Positions 1-7,106 of a stretch of 8,859 bases of DNA are shown here, in pieces. The position numbers and the translations under genes are program-made. The notes under the pieces are model-generated. The model was not told the DNA's origin. It saw only the letters and a list, made by a program, of their open reading frames with translations, and did not search any database. How positions within the stretch are numbered: the first letter of the stretch is position 1; every line of letters starts with the position of its first letter. This stretch comes from Desulfobulbaceae bacterium (GTDB lineage: Bacteria; Desulfobacterota; Desulfobulbia; Desulfobulbales; Desulfocapsaceae): the NCBI GenBank assembly GCA_027067035.1, contig JAMOMO010000312.1, forward strand, positions 1 to 8,859, given 5' to 3'.

Positions 1-132
1 CCTGAATCTGTGACGAAGATATGGAAACAGGTATCATAGTATGTTGAGGCTTTCAATTTTTCTATAAATACCAGATCCTAATCTCCTCACTTTGCTGTAC
101 GGTTTTTGCCGGCGGATGCTCACGGATTCAGG
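1..132. repeat. Imperfect 13-base inverted repeat pair
   Basis: Positions 1-13 read CCTGAATCTGTGA. The reverse complement of 120-132 reads CCTGAATCCGTGA, so 12 of 13 bases match. The arms are 106 bases apart. The left arm begins at the window edge, so the true arm may be longer. It could be part of a small repeated element, a long-range stem, or chance. Homology ends after base 13 on the inner side. Confidence 0.35.
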
Positions 133-209
133 TATGTAAAAAAGGATCCGGAGCATTTGAAATGATACACTTTTTCTCTTTAGGATAGTATCAAAGAACA
201 ATTAGCTTG
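1..209. other. Non-coding stretch left of the transporter gene
   Basis: I see no convincing gene here. A plus-strand frame open from the left edge ends at a TAG at 37-39 after 12 codons; it could be the tail of a gene outside the window, but nothing supports that. The stretch holds a 13-base inverted repeat (1-13 and 120-132, one mismatch) and a short 6-base inverted repeat TGATAC/GTATCA (163-168 and 188-193). The latter lies just after the transporter stop codon and is too weak to call a terminator. Confidence 0.5.
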
Positions 210-1160
210 TCAAAGCGCCTTTTTGGCGAGTGAAAAATTGTTGTGCCTTTGAACTGCCATTGCCAGGAGTGAGTCGATAAAGAGCTGAAAGAAATGAAAA
301 ATGAGGCAGACGATGATTGCATCTCCGGTGTCAATTGCGATGCTTGCCAGGATGGCGATGGCAATGGGCAGGGTCTTCTGGGAGGAAACAAAAACAAGGG
401 CTTTGGTGTCGGCGGTTTTGAGTTGCAGAGTTTTCCCGGCTGCAAAACCTGCGAGGAGCAGAGGAAGGTGAACCATGGCCACGCCTGTGACGATGAGCAT
501 GTAGTCGGCAAAAAGCAATCCTGAAAACGCCTGCCTGGAAGTGGCAAGGGAGCTGTAGACAATGAGGATGACACAACTGGAATTAATATAACTCAAAAAG
601 GGGAAATTTTTGCGGGGTCCCGGGAGCATCTGCAGCATCTTTCCTGTGCCAAAGGGCAGCAGGACAAGGAAAAACATTTTTATGAAGAGGGAAAACTGGT
701 CAATATCCACAGGACCTGCAGCCTTCAGGAAGAGATCGAGGATAAAGGGTATTGAGATGATTCCCAGCAGGTTCAGGGAGATGGTGAGAAAGAGGGCAAG
801 TGAGGTGTTGCCACCGCTCACTTCCGTGATCACCACGCCCGAGGAGAGTGTCGGGGGGACAGTGCCGGTGATGATAAGCCCCATGGCCAGGTAGAAGGGG
901 TAGTTGAGGATTCTGCCGGCGAACAGTCCCAGCAGAGGGCCCAGAACCAGGGAGATAAGTATTGCAGCAAGAAAGATCGTGCCGAGCCTTCTGTCCAGGG
1001 CCAGAGCGTTTCTCCCTGTCTGGTGGCCACTGACGAGGAATATGATGAAGACAAGTATTTTCAGTCCGTTATTGTCTGCAAGGAACAACCCTGCAGATGG
1101 CAGGGTAAGGGAAAACAGAACCGAGAGGATCAGGCCGGACGGCAGGAAGAGTTGTCTCAT
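210..1160 (-). CDS. SBF-like (bile acid:sodium symporter-related) membrane transporter
   Basis: This 316-residue inner-membrane protein is almost entirely hydrophobic, with about ten predicted membrane segments starting at residues 5-22. It looks like the SBF-like branch of the bile acid:sodium symporter superfamily (YfeH/SLC10A7-like). The marks are GTVPPTLSSGVVITEVSGGN at 99-118, a helix-breaking signature followed by the GGN motif, and SSQKTLPIA with the helix FHFFQLFIDSLL near 259-299. Length is close to the usual 320-330 residues. The family moves small organic anions, often with sodium; the substrate here is unknown. The ATG at 1158-1160 puts the first membrane helix at the usual place, but no Shine-Dalgarno sequence precedes it: a pyrimidine-rich run follows a strong hairpin. 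It lies 56 bases downstream of ilvC on the same strand, suggesting co-transcription or read-through. Family is fairly sure, substrate is not. Confidence 0.8.
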   Translation of the reverse strand: MRQLFLPSGLILSVLFSLTLPSAGLFLADNNGLKILVFIIFLVSGHQTGRNALALDRRLGTIFLAAILISLVLGPLLGLFAGRILNYPFYLAMGLIITGTVPPTLSSGVVITEVSGGNTSLALFLTISLNLLGIISIPFILDLFLKAAGPVDIDQFSLFIKMFFLVLLPFGTGKMLQMLPGPRKNFPFLSYINSSCVILIVYSSLATSRQAFSGLLFADYMLIVTGVAMVHLPLLLAGFAAGKTLQLKTADTKALVFVSSQKTLPIAIAILASIAIDTGDAIIVCLIFHFFQLFIDSLLAMAVQRHNNFSLAKKAL

Positions 1161-1174
1161 GACAGAGAAAGGGG

Positions 1175-1204
1175 CCAGCCGGAAGGAGAACTCCTTCCGG
1201 CTGG
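1175..1204 (-). terminator. Perfect hairpin between ilvC and transporter (possible terminator or attenuating element)
   Basis: The arms CCAGCCGGAAGGAG (1175-1188) and CTCCTTCCGGCTGG (1191-1204) are exact reverse complements separated by AA, giving a stem of about 13 pairs once the loop opens. On the minus strand the stem follows the ilvC stop (1217-1219) by 12 bases and is followed by CCCCTTTCTCTGTC, then the transporter ATG. The tail is pyrimidine-rich but not a clean T-run, so termination may be partial. An AAGGAG lies inside the stem, about 30 bases from the ATG, too far to serve as its ribosome site. On the plus strand no T-run follows. An alternative role is protecting the ilvC mRNA 3' end. 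Confidence 0.55.
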
Positions 1205-1216
1205 AGAAATAATACC

Positions 1217-2689
1217 TTAGATGATTGGTTTCATGGCACTCATGTAGGAGCGCAGCTCTTCACCAATGGCTTCAACTCCGGTGTAGCGGATGGACTCATT
1301 GGTCTCAATGAGTTCCACATTGTTTACGCCGTTGTCTTTTACTTCAATGGTTTTGCCGATCACATCCGTGTTGACGGTCTTCATGAAGTCTTTGAGCAGC
1401 GGTAATGCTGCATGATTGAAGAGGTAACAGCCGTACTCGGCAGTATCTGAGATTACAACATTCATCTCATAGAGTTTTTTACGGGCAATGAGGTTGGCGA
1501 TGAGAGGAACCTCGTGAAGTGACTCGTAATAGGCGGACTCCTCTTTGATTCCGGCGGCAACCATGGTGTCAAAGGCAAGCTCAACCCCAGCCTTGATCAT
1601 GGCCACCATGAGAATACCGTTGTCAAAGTATTCCTGCTCACTGATCTCGGTGTCTGCTGCTTCGGTCTGCTCAAAAGCGGTTTCGCCGGTCTCTTTGCGC
1701 CATTTGAGAAGATTGGCATCGTCATTGGCCCAGTCTTCCATCATGGTTTTGGAGAAATGTCCGGACATGATATCGTCCATGTGCTTGTGAAAGAGGGGCT
1801 CAAGGATGGATTTCATCTCGTCGCAGAGCTCATTGGCCCGGATTTTTGCGGGGTTGCTGAGTCTGTCCATCATATTGGTGATACCACCGTGTTTGAGTGC
1901 TTCGGTGATGGTTTCCCAGCCGTACTGGATCAGTTTAACCGCATAGGCGGCATCCATTCCCTGTTCGGTCATCTTGTCAAAACAGAGCAGTGATCCGGTC
2001 TGCAGCATTCCGCAGAGAATGGTCTGCTCGCCCATGAGGTCAGATTTCACCTCGGCCACAAAAGAGGACTGGAGGCAGCCTGCACGGTGTCCGCCGGTTC
2101 CTGCAGCGTATGCCTTGGCAACGTCCCAGCCGATTCCCTGGGGATCATTCTCGCGATGTACTGCAATCAGTGTGGGAACGCCAAAGCCGCGTTTATACTC
2201 CTCACGAACTTCAGTTCCCGGTGATTTAGGGGCTACCATGACCACGGTGATGTCGTCACGGATCTGCATGCCCTCTTCCACAATGTTGAAACCATGGGAG
2301 TAGGAGAGGCAGGATCCTTTTTTCATAAAGGGCATGACTGCATTGATAACGTTTGAGTGCTGTTTGTCCGGTGTGAGATTGATCACAAGATCGGCATCGG
2401 GAAGCATCTCCTCGTAGGTTCCCACTTTGAAATCATTTTCAGAAGCATTTTTCCACGACTGGCGTTTTTCAGCAATGGCGGCATCCCGAAGGGTGTAGGA
2501 GACATCAAGGCCTGAATCACGCAGGTTGAGTCCCTGGTTGAGCCCCTGGGCACCACAGCCGACTATGACGATTTTCTTTCCTTTGAGGGCTTCAACACCA
2601 TCAAATTCTGAGATATCCATAAAGCGGCACTGGCCAAGTTCTTCGAGCTGAAGACGGAGAGGAAGGCTGTTAAAGTAGTTGTTTGACAT
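1217..2689 (-). CDS. ilvC: Ketol-acid reductoisomerase, class II (NADP+)
   Basis: IlvC is cytoplasmic and converts 2-acetolactate or 2-aceto-2-hydroxybutyrate into the 2,3-dihydroxy acids of valine and isoleucine synthesis, using NADPH and magnesium. The 490-residue protein matches the long enterobacterial (class II) type, nearly the same length as E. coli IlvC (491). Visible parts are the Rossmann motif GCGAQG at 44-49, NADPH-phosphate residues R68, R76 and S78, catalytic H132, metal ligands D217 and E221 (in DLMGEQ), E389 and E393 in the second knotted domain (YYESLHE), and S414. All fall at the same numbers as in E. coli. The frame is open up to 2881, but I choose the ATG at 2687-2689: it begins MSNNYFNSLPLR, like the family, and has AAGGAG seven bases upstream. 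The extra 64 codons would be AT-rich promoter sequence. It is divergent from ilvY and followed by a transporter. Confidence 0.98.
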   Translation of the reverse strand: MSNNYFNSLPLRLQLEELGQCRFMDISEFDGVEALKGKKIVIVGCGAQGLNQGLNLRDSGLDVSYTLRDAAIAEKRQSWKNASENDFKVGTYEEMLPDADLVINLTPDKQHSNVINAVMPFMKKGSCLSYSHGFNIVEEGMQIRDDITVVMVAPKSPGTEVREEYKRGFGVPTLIAVHRENDPQGIGWDVAKAYAAGTGGHRAGCLQSSFVAEVKSDLMGEQTILCGMLQTGSLLCFDKMTEQGMDAAYAVKLIQYGWETITEALKHGGITNMMDRLSNPAKIRANELCDEMKSILEPLFHKHMDDIMSGHFSKTMMEDWANDDANLLKWRKETGETAFEQTEAADTEISEQEYFDNGILMVAMIKAGVELAFDTMVAAGIKEESAYYESLHEVPLIANLIARKKLYEMNVVISDTAEYGCYLFNHAALPLLKDFMKTVNTDVIGKTIEVKDNGVNNVELIETNESIRYTGVEAIGEELRSYMSAMKPII

Positions 2690-2696
2690 GATTTTG

Positions 2697-2702
2697 CTCC
2701 TT
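2697..2702 (-). promoter_or_regulatory. Ribosome binding site of ilvC
   Basis: AAGGAG on the minus strand sits seven bases upstream of the ATG at 2687-2689. It decides the start in favour of the 490-residue protein over the longer open frame reaching 2881. Confidence 0.85.
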
Positions 2703-2732
2703 TGAATAAAATGATAAAACGGATATTTTCTA

Positions 2733-2841
2733 AATATAACGGAAAAACAGTGTAATATAAAGAAAGAGAATAACAGAAAATATCGTTGCGTAAAGTGAAT
2801 TATTCGTAATGCAGTGTTGCGCAAAATGAAACGTTGCGTTA
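2733..2841. promoter_or_regulatory. ilvC-ilvY divergent control region with candidate IlvY operators
   Basis: The 163-base gap between the two start codons is AT-rich near ilvC and carries three similar nonamers near ilvY: GTTGCGTAA (2785-2793), GTTGCGCAA (2816-2824, with palindromic core TTGCGCAA) and GTTGCGTTA (2833-2841). Start-to-start spacings are 31 and 17 bases; 31 is close to three helical turns. GCAA (2821-2824) and TTGC (2834-2837) also form an inverted pair nine bases apart. LysR-type regulators typically bind paired sites between divergent genes, repressing their own gene and activating the neighbour, so these are good IlvY site candidates. A possible ilvC -10 on the minus strand is TATATT (2733-2738), but the matching -35 is poor (TTTATA, 2756-2761), as expected of an activator-dependent promoter. 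The promoter assignment is tentative. Confidence 0.55.
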
Positions 2842-2852
2842 GGTTTGCTATT

Positions 2853-3728
2853 ATGGATATTCGGGAATTACAGCTTTTCAAGCATCTTGCAGGGAGTCTC
2901 CATTTTGGCAGGAGCAGCCGGGCCTGTCACGTCACACCTTCGGCTCTGACCCGTATTATTCAGCGCCTGGAGGAGGAGGTCGGGGAGAAGCTCTTTCTGC
3001 GCGACAACAGGTCTGTGCGTCTAACCCGGGCCGGAGAGATTTTCCGCTCCTATGCAGAGGATGTCCTGCAGCGCCATGAGGTACTGCAGGCTGATCTCTC
3101 AAGAAGTGACCTGCTTGGCGGAGAGATATCTCTTTACTGCTCGGTGACCGCTGCCTATTCATTCCTTCCGGCCATTTTCCAGAAGTTTCGTTCGGTACAT
3201 CCCGGTGTGCAGATCAACCTGCAGACAGGGGATGCGGCTCTTGCCCTGACCAAGTTGCAAAACAGGGAGGTTGATATCACCGTTGCCGCCCTGCCGGACA
3301 GTTTGCCGGAGCAGGTGGAATTTTTGAACATCCTTGAAACCCCACTGGTCTTCATTGGGCCTTCAGCATTTCCTGAGACCGTTGTCATGCAGGATGGGCA
3401 GATTGACTGGCTGGCGACCCCTGTCATCACGGCAGATTTTGGACTCAGCCGGGAACGGACGGACAGGTGGTTTCGTGAAAAATCCATTGTACCCAATATC
3501 TATGCACAGGTTGCCGGGAACGAGGCGATTATTGCCATGGTCGCACTGGGATGCGGGGTGGGAGTGGTTCCAAGGCTGGTTCTTGAGAAGAGTCCGCTGA
3601 AGGATCAGATTGATCTGCTTTCAGTGGACCCGCAGCTTGAGTCTTTTTCAATCGGCATCTGCACTACAAAGAAGAACAGGAACCTGCCGCAGGTGGAGGC
3701 CTTCTGGAAGATTGCCCTGAATCAGTGA
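2853..3728 (+). CDS. ilvY: LysR-type transcriptional regulator IlvY, activator of ilvC
   Basis: This 291-residue cytoplasmic DNA-binding protein has a winged helix-turn-helix at about residues 1-60 (core HFGRSSRACHVTPSALTRII, then RLEEEVGEKLFLRDNR) and a LysR substrate-binding domain from about 90 to 288. It resembles E. coli IlvY along its length: MDIREL start, LFLRDNRSVRLT, CSVTAAYSFLP, TGDAA, ALGCGVGVVP and the ending VEAFWKI. In enterobacteria IlvY responds to acetolactate or acetohydroxybutyrate, activates ilvC and represses itself. The ATG at 2853 is chosen from this alignment, with a weak AGG about nine bases upstream. An in-frame GTG at 2814 and ATG at 2826 would add 13 or 9 residues, but they lie inside the operator-like repeats. 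The divergent ilvC neighbour strongly supports the assignment. The gene ends only 10 bases from the convergent kinase gene. Confidence 0.95.
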   Translation: MDIRELQLFKHLAGSLHFGRSSRACHVTPSALTRIIQRLEEEVGEKLFLRDNRSVRLTRAGEIFRSYAEDVLQRHEVLQADLSRSDLLGGEISLYCSVTAAYSFLPAIFQKFRSVHPGVQINLQTGDAALALTKLQNREVDITVAALPDSLPEQVEFLNILETPLVFIGPSAFPETVVMQDGQIDWLATPVITADFGLSRERTDRWFREKSIVPNIYAQVAGNEAIIAMVALGCGVGVVPRLVLEKSPLKDQIDLLSVDPQLESFSIGICTTKKNRNLPQVEAFWKIALNQ

Positions 3729-3738
3729 AGGTTCTGTG

Positions 3739-6519
3739 TCAGCATGAATCCTTGAGAACCGCAGTTATTGCGGCGTTGAGTTCCTTTAAGTTGAAGGGCT
3801 TGGCAACAGCTGCCTTGAAACCGTAGTCACTGTAGTTGGACATGACAGGATCGTTTGAATAGCCGCTTGCAACAATGATTTTGGCATCGGGATCAATGTG
3901 CAGCAGCTTATGGGCTGCCTCCTGGCCTCCCATGCCGCCGGGTATGGTCAGATCCATGATTACCAGATCAACCGGGTTGCCGCTGTCCTGGAGTTCCTGG
4001 TATTTATTGACCGCCTGCACGCCTCCTTTTACCAGTACTGCCTCATGTCCGAGGACCACAAGCTGCGCCCGGGCCACGTCAAGCAGCATCTGTTCATCAT
4101 CCATTACCATTACTCGTGCCGATTTTACGGCGGGGGATTTTTTTCTGGCTTTTGCGCTGGAACTGCTCTGCTCAAGAAAGGCAGGCAGATAGAGCGTAAA
4201 ACGTGTGCCCTTACCGGGGACGGAATCAACGGTGAGGTAGCCGTCATGCTTGTTTACAATGGAGTGACAGATGGCAAGGCCCAGACCGCTGCCTTCCTGT
4301 TTGGTGGAAAAATAGGGGTCGAAAATCTTGTCTATGATTTCCTTTGGAATGCCGACACCGGTGTCCTGAATTGCTATGCGGACAAAATTACCAAGGTCCA
4401 CACTGAGCAGTGATTCCGTGGCGGCATCATCAAGGTTGTCACACTCGATGGTAATGGTGCCGCCTTCCGGCATGGCATGTTTGGCGTTCAGGATGATGTT
4501 CTGGATAACCTGGCCAATCTGGCCGCTGTCCACATCCACCCGCCAGAGATCGTCGGGGAAGCTGTAGTTACAGGCTACCTGGCTGCCGTGGAGGACAAAA
4601 TCGGCAGATTCGGAGATGAGTTCCGGAAGCTCTCTCTCTTCCTTGACCGGGGCCCCGCCCTTGGCAAAGGTCAGCAGTTGCTGAGTCAGTTTAGTGGCTC
4701 TTTTGGTGGCCTTTCTGGCATCCTCAAGCAGGGCCAGGCTATGGGTGTCTTCTTCCGGGATGCGGTAGGCGGTGAGCTCAATATTGCCGAGGATGGCTGC
4801 CAGAATATTGTTGAAGTCATGTGCTATGCCGCCGGCGAGTACGCCGATGGATTCAAGTTTTCGTATCTTGAGGAGCTCCTCTTCCATCTTCTGCTCGTGG
4901 GTAACATCGCGGAATACCAGAACCACTCCGACAATTTTACTCTCTTTGTCACGGATGGGGGCGCCACTGTCGGCAATACTGCGCTGGGTGCCGTCTTTTG
5001 CAATTAGGGCGGTATGGTTTGCAAGGCCCACGATTCTTCCCAGTTCCATGACCCGTTGAATGGGGCTGACACATTTTTCACCGGTTTTTTCATTGATTAT
5101 ATTGAAAACCTCGGATGATGGCATTCCCCGGGCCTCGCTGTTGTGCCATCCGGTCAGCTCTTCTGCCACCTTGTTCAGAAAAACAATGCTGCCCATGGTG
5201 TCAGTTGCGATGACACCGTCACCAATGGAGCGCAGGGTCACTGACAGTCGTTCCTGTTCAGAGGCGAGTTCGTCCTTTGTCTCTTTTGTTTCAGTGATAT
5301 CGAGGACAGTGGCATAAATTACCTCTCTGCCGTCGTAGCGGATTTTCTTGATGGTGACCTGGACCCAGAAGGTGGAATCATCCTTGGGGCGACGGGCAAG
5401 CCAGTCAAAGTGCTGCGGTTTCCCCTGATCGGCTTTCTGCCAGTATTCGGCAAGCATGTGAACGGGATTCTGGGGGGAAGAGTAGTCCTGGCTAATGGAG
5501 AGAGTGAGAGCCTCTCTTTTTGTTACCCGGTACATTTCGAGCATGGTCTGGTTTACATCAATGATGTTTCCTTCCATGTCGTGGATAAAAATTGCTGTGG
5601 GGGAGGAGTCGAAAACAGTCTGCAGATCCTCAGTCTTCTGGGAGATCTGTTTTCTGAGGACCAGGGAGATGAAAAAGATGAAGAGGAGGAGGCCGCCACC
5701 ACTGAGCAGAGTTACCTTGATCCATTTGGGAATGACTAATGTGCTGTCCTGACCGAACCATTTTTCAATGGATTTGTAGTAAACGGAGTCTTTGTCTTCA
5801 CGCAGGAGTGACAGGTGGTGGTCTATGGCCTGCAGGATATCGCTGTTTTTCCCCTTTGAAGTGGCGTAACGCACCTCAATGGGGTTAAAGATCATCGGGG
5901 TGGGTTTGACGTTGAAATGCCGTGCATTCTGCATGGCATACATCCGGTTGATGACGCCCAGATCGACTTTTCCTGTCTCCACTGCTTTCATTACCTCGTC
6001 GTAGGTGAGGAGAAAAATCGGATTAATGTGCTTGTTGAATTTTTCCATGAGGTTCAGGAAAACCGTGGCATGGATGTCGTTTTTCTGCAGAGCTATGGTC
6101 TTTCCCTCCAGATCAAGGAGGGATGTTGCAGTGATTTGAGGATTTCGGTAGAGTCTGCCCCAGTTTGTAAGCAGGGTTTCTCTGGGAAAGCTGAAAGATG
6201 CTTCTCTTGCGGTGGAGTAGGCGATGGCAACCTGGAGGTCTGTTTCCCCTTTTTTAAGTCTTTTCAGGCATTCAGTCCAGTTTCCGGGCACAAAGGTCAG
6301 ATCCCAGCCTTCTTCAGCGGCGATACTTCGAAGAACATCAATGGAAATACCCTGGTAATTTCCCTGATTATCCTGGAAAACAAGGGGTTTGTTACTGTAC
6401 ACACCAACTTTGACTTCTCTTGCGTACAGTGGTCCCGGGAGCAGCGGAAAGAGGAAGAGGATGGTCAGAAAGACAAGAACTGTTTTTTTGAACGGCAGTG
6501 CTGGAAGGAGTGGGGACAT
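3739..6519 (-). CDS. Hybrid sensor histidine kinase with periplasmic solute-binding domain
   Basis: This 926-residue membrane kinase senses a small periplasmic ligand and phosphorylates itself. In order it has a signal peptide or membrane anchor (about 1-33), a family-3 solute-binding domain (about 35-258), a membrane helix (about 267-288), PAS domains at about 296-410 and 420-540, HisKA with H567 in GGIAHDFNN, HATPase (N678 in the N-box, DTGVGIP at 719-725, GSGLGLAI at 743-750), and a receiver (acidic D807/D808, phospho-acceptor D856, S885, K907). All catalytic motifs look intact. In the sensor, R105 (STARE) and D186 (GKVDLGV) sit about where amino-acid-binding members hold the ligand, but the ligand is unknown. 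No HPt domain or separate response regulator is visible in the window, so the partner must lie elsewhere. The ATG at 6517-6519 gives a good signal peptide, with a weak GCAGG about eight bases upstream. PilZ and cyclase genes lie upstream on the same strand. Confidence 0.93.
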   Translation of the reverse strand: MSPLLPALPFKKTVLVFLTILFLFPLLPGPLYAREVKVGVYSNKPLVFQDNQGNYQGISIDVLRSIAAEEGWDLTFVPGNWTECLKRLKKGETDLQVAIAYSTAREASFSFPRETLLTNWGRLYRNPQITATSLLDLEGKTIALQKNDIHATVFLNLMEKFNKHINPIFLLTYDEVMKAVETGKVDLGVINRMYAMQNARHFNVKPTPMIFNPIEVRYATSKGKNSDILQAIDHHLSLLREDKDSVYYKSIEKWFGQDSTLVIPKWIKVTLLSGGGLLLFIFFISLVLRKQISQKTEDLQTVFDSSPTAIFIHDMEGNIIDVNQTMLEMYRVTKREALTLSISQDYSSPQNPVHMLAEYWQKADQGKPQHFDWLARRPKDDSTFWVQVTIKKIRYDGREVIYATVLDITETKETKDELASEQERLSVTLRSIGDGVIATDTMGSIVFLNKVAEELTGWHNSEARGMPSSEVFNIINEKTGEKCVSPIQRVMELGRIVGLANHTALIAKDGTQRSIADSGAPIRDKESKIVGVVLVFRDVTHEQKMEEELLKIRKLESIGVLAGGIAHDFNNILAAILGNIELTAYRIPEEDTHSLALLEDARKATKRATKLTQQLLTFAKGGAPVKEERELPELISESADFVLHGSQVACNYSFPDDLWRVDVDSGQIGQVIQNIILNAKHAMPEGGTITIECDNLDDAATESLLSVDLGNFVRIAIQDTGVGIPKEIIDKIFDPYFSTKQEGSGLGLAICHSIVNKHDGYLTVDSVPGKGTRFTLYLPAFLEQSSSSAKARKKSPAVKSARVMVMDDEQMLLDVARAQLVVLGHEAVLVKGGVQAVNKYQELQDSGNPVDLVIMDLTIPGGMGGQEAAHKLLHIDPDAKIIVASGYSNDPVMSNYSDYGFKAAVAKPFNLKELNAAITAVLKDSC

Positions 6520-6577
6520 GGTGAGTACCTGCTATCCATCTTGAATTGAAAAAGAACCAGTACCTGGCCAAATAACT

Positions 6578-6607
6578 TGTATAGATTACGTTATCATAGA
6601 TAATCAA
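6578..6607 (-). promoter_or_regulatory. Candidate promoter of the hybrid kinase gene with nested palindrome
   Basis: On the minus strand TTGATT (6602-6607) and TATACA (6578-6583) are 18 bases apart and make a plausible sigma-70-like promoter, each hexamer matching four of six consensus bases. The spacer holds a perfect inverted repeat, TTATC-ATA-GATAA (6591-6603), inside a wider GATTA/TAATC pair (6584-6588 and 6601-6605). A regulator bound there would cover the polymerase site. The 177-base gap after pilZ (6520-6696) is otherwise AT-rich and non-coding. Near 6635-6696 there is a poor GC-rich stem followed by TTTTT that could be a weak pilZ terminator. Confidence 0.4.
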
Positions 6608-6696
6608 TTTATTATATTGTTATTTTCAGTTCGAGATGGAAAAAGCCTCTGGTGGTGCTCGGGGAAATCTGCTGCAATACAATTCCAGGCGGTGGC

Positions 6697-7062
6697 TTAT
6701 GCGTTTGCCGCCATTGACGTGTCATGGCTGCTTGAGAGAAGAGCCTGGAGGAGGTCTTTTTGTGTCTCGGAGAGGGTGCCGAACTGAATACCTACCTTTT
6801 TGTAAAGCATTCCAGGTATGTTTGAATAGGAGATCTCTTTATTCCAGACAATTTTTCCAGGAATCTGTCGTGCATCAAGGCCTTTTTCATTACAGAGAAG
6901 ATCCAGGGATATCTCACCGGAAAGACTGTTGTTGCTGCTGTCGAGGAAAAGAAGAGAAAGGCCGCCTCTGCTGATATCCACGACCCGGGCGATTTTGTCA
7001 TGTGCACGGGCACGGGTTTCAGCCGCAATGGCAAAGCGTTTGTGTTTTCTGAGATTCTGCAT
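6697..7062 (-). CDS. PilZ domain protein, likely cyclic di-GMP binding
   Basis: This is a 121-residue soluble protein made of essentially one PilZ domain. The two c-di-GMP-binding motifs are present: RxxxR at R5-K-H-K-R9 near the N terminus, and DxSxxG at D29-I-S31-R-G-G34. The later strand KKVGIQF also fits the PilZ barrel. No other domain is present, so it would act by binding a partner, which is unknown. The ATG at 7060-7062 has GGAG six bases upstream, and starting here places RxxxR at the very N terminus, as is typical. The gene follows a diguanylate cyclase by 92 bases on the same strand, and a hybrid kinase follows it, so a local c-di-GMP circuit is plausible but not proven. A near-consensus promoter lies just upstream. 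Confidence 0.85.
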   Translation of the reverse strand: MQNLRKHKRFAIAAETRARAHDKIARVVDISRGGLSLLFLDSSNNSLSGEISLDLLCNEKGLDARQIPGKIVWNKEISYSNIPGMLYKKVGIQFGTLSETQKDLLQALLSSSHDTSMAANA

Positions 7063-7106
7063 CTATTGCTCCGGGGTCCGGGGAATTGTTGATGCTCTTT
7101 CTTTTA

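Noticed and set aside
70..120. Cyclic di-GMP riboswitch (GEMM-like) on the minus strand, suggested by GGCAAA and GCAAAG words
   Set aside because: The conserved tetraloop, its receptor and the paired stems are not present. Only short A-rich words resemble the family.
163..193. TGATAC/GTATCA as the transporter terminator
   Set aside because: A six-pair stem with a 19-base loop, AT-rich, and no directly following T-run on the minus strand.
191..1220. Long open frames on both strands overlapping the transporter gene
   Set aside because: Their translations are low-complexity or have no family resemblance, while the 316-residue frame has clear membrane helices and family motifs.
2690..2881. Sixty-four-residue N-terminal extension of IlvC
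   Set aside because: The extension covers the AT-rich control region and the start of ilvY. The ATG at 2687-2689 has a good ribosome site and matches the family start exactly.
3730..3760. GGTTCT/AGAACC inverted pair between the convergent ilvY and kinase genes as a two-way terminator
   Set aside because: Only six pairs with a 19-base loop and no T-run on either side. It overlaps the kinase stop codon and is too weak to call.
3875..6549. Several open plus-strand frames opposite the kinase gene
   Set aside because: They are shadows of the kinase coding sequence, which has continuous domain matches throughout.
6524..6566. Direct repeat AGTACCTG at 6524-6531 and 6559-6566 before the kinase gene
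   Set aside because: Eight bases repeated twice with no further structure; likely chance, and one copy lies in the probable ribosome site area.
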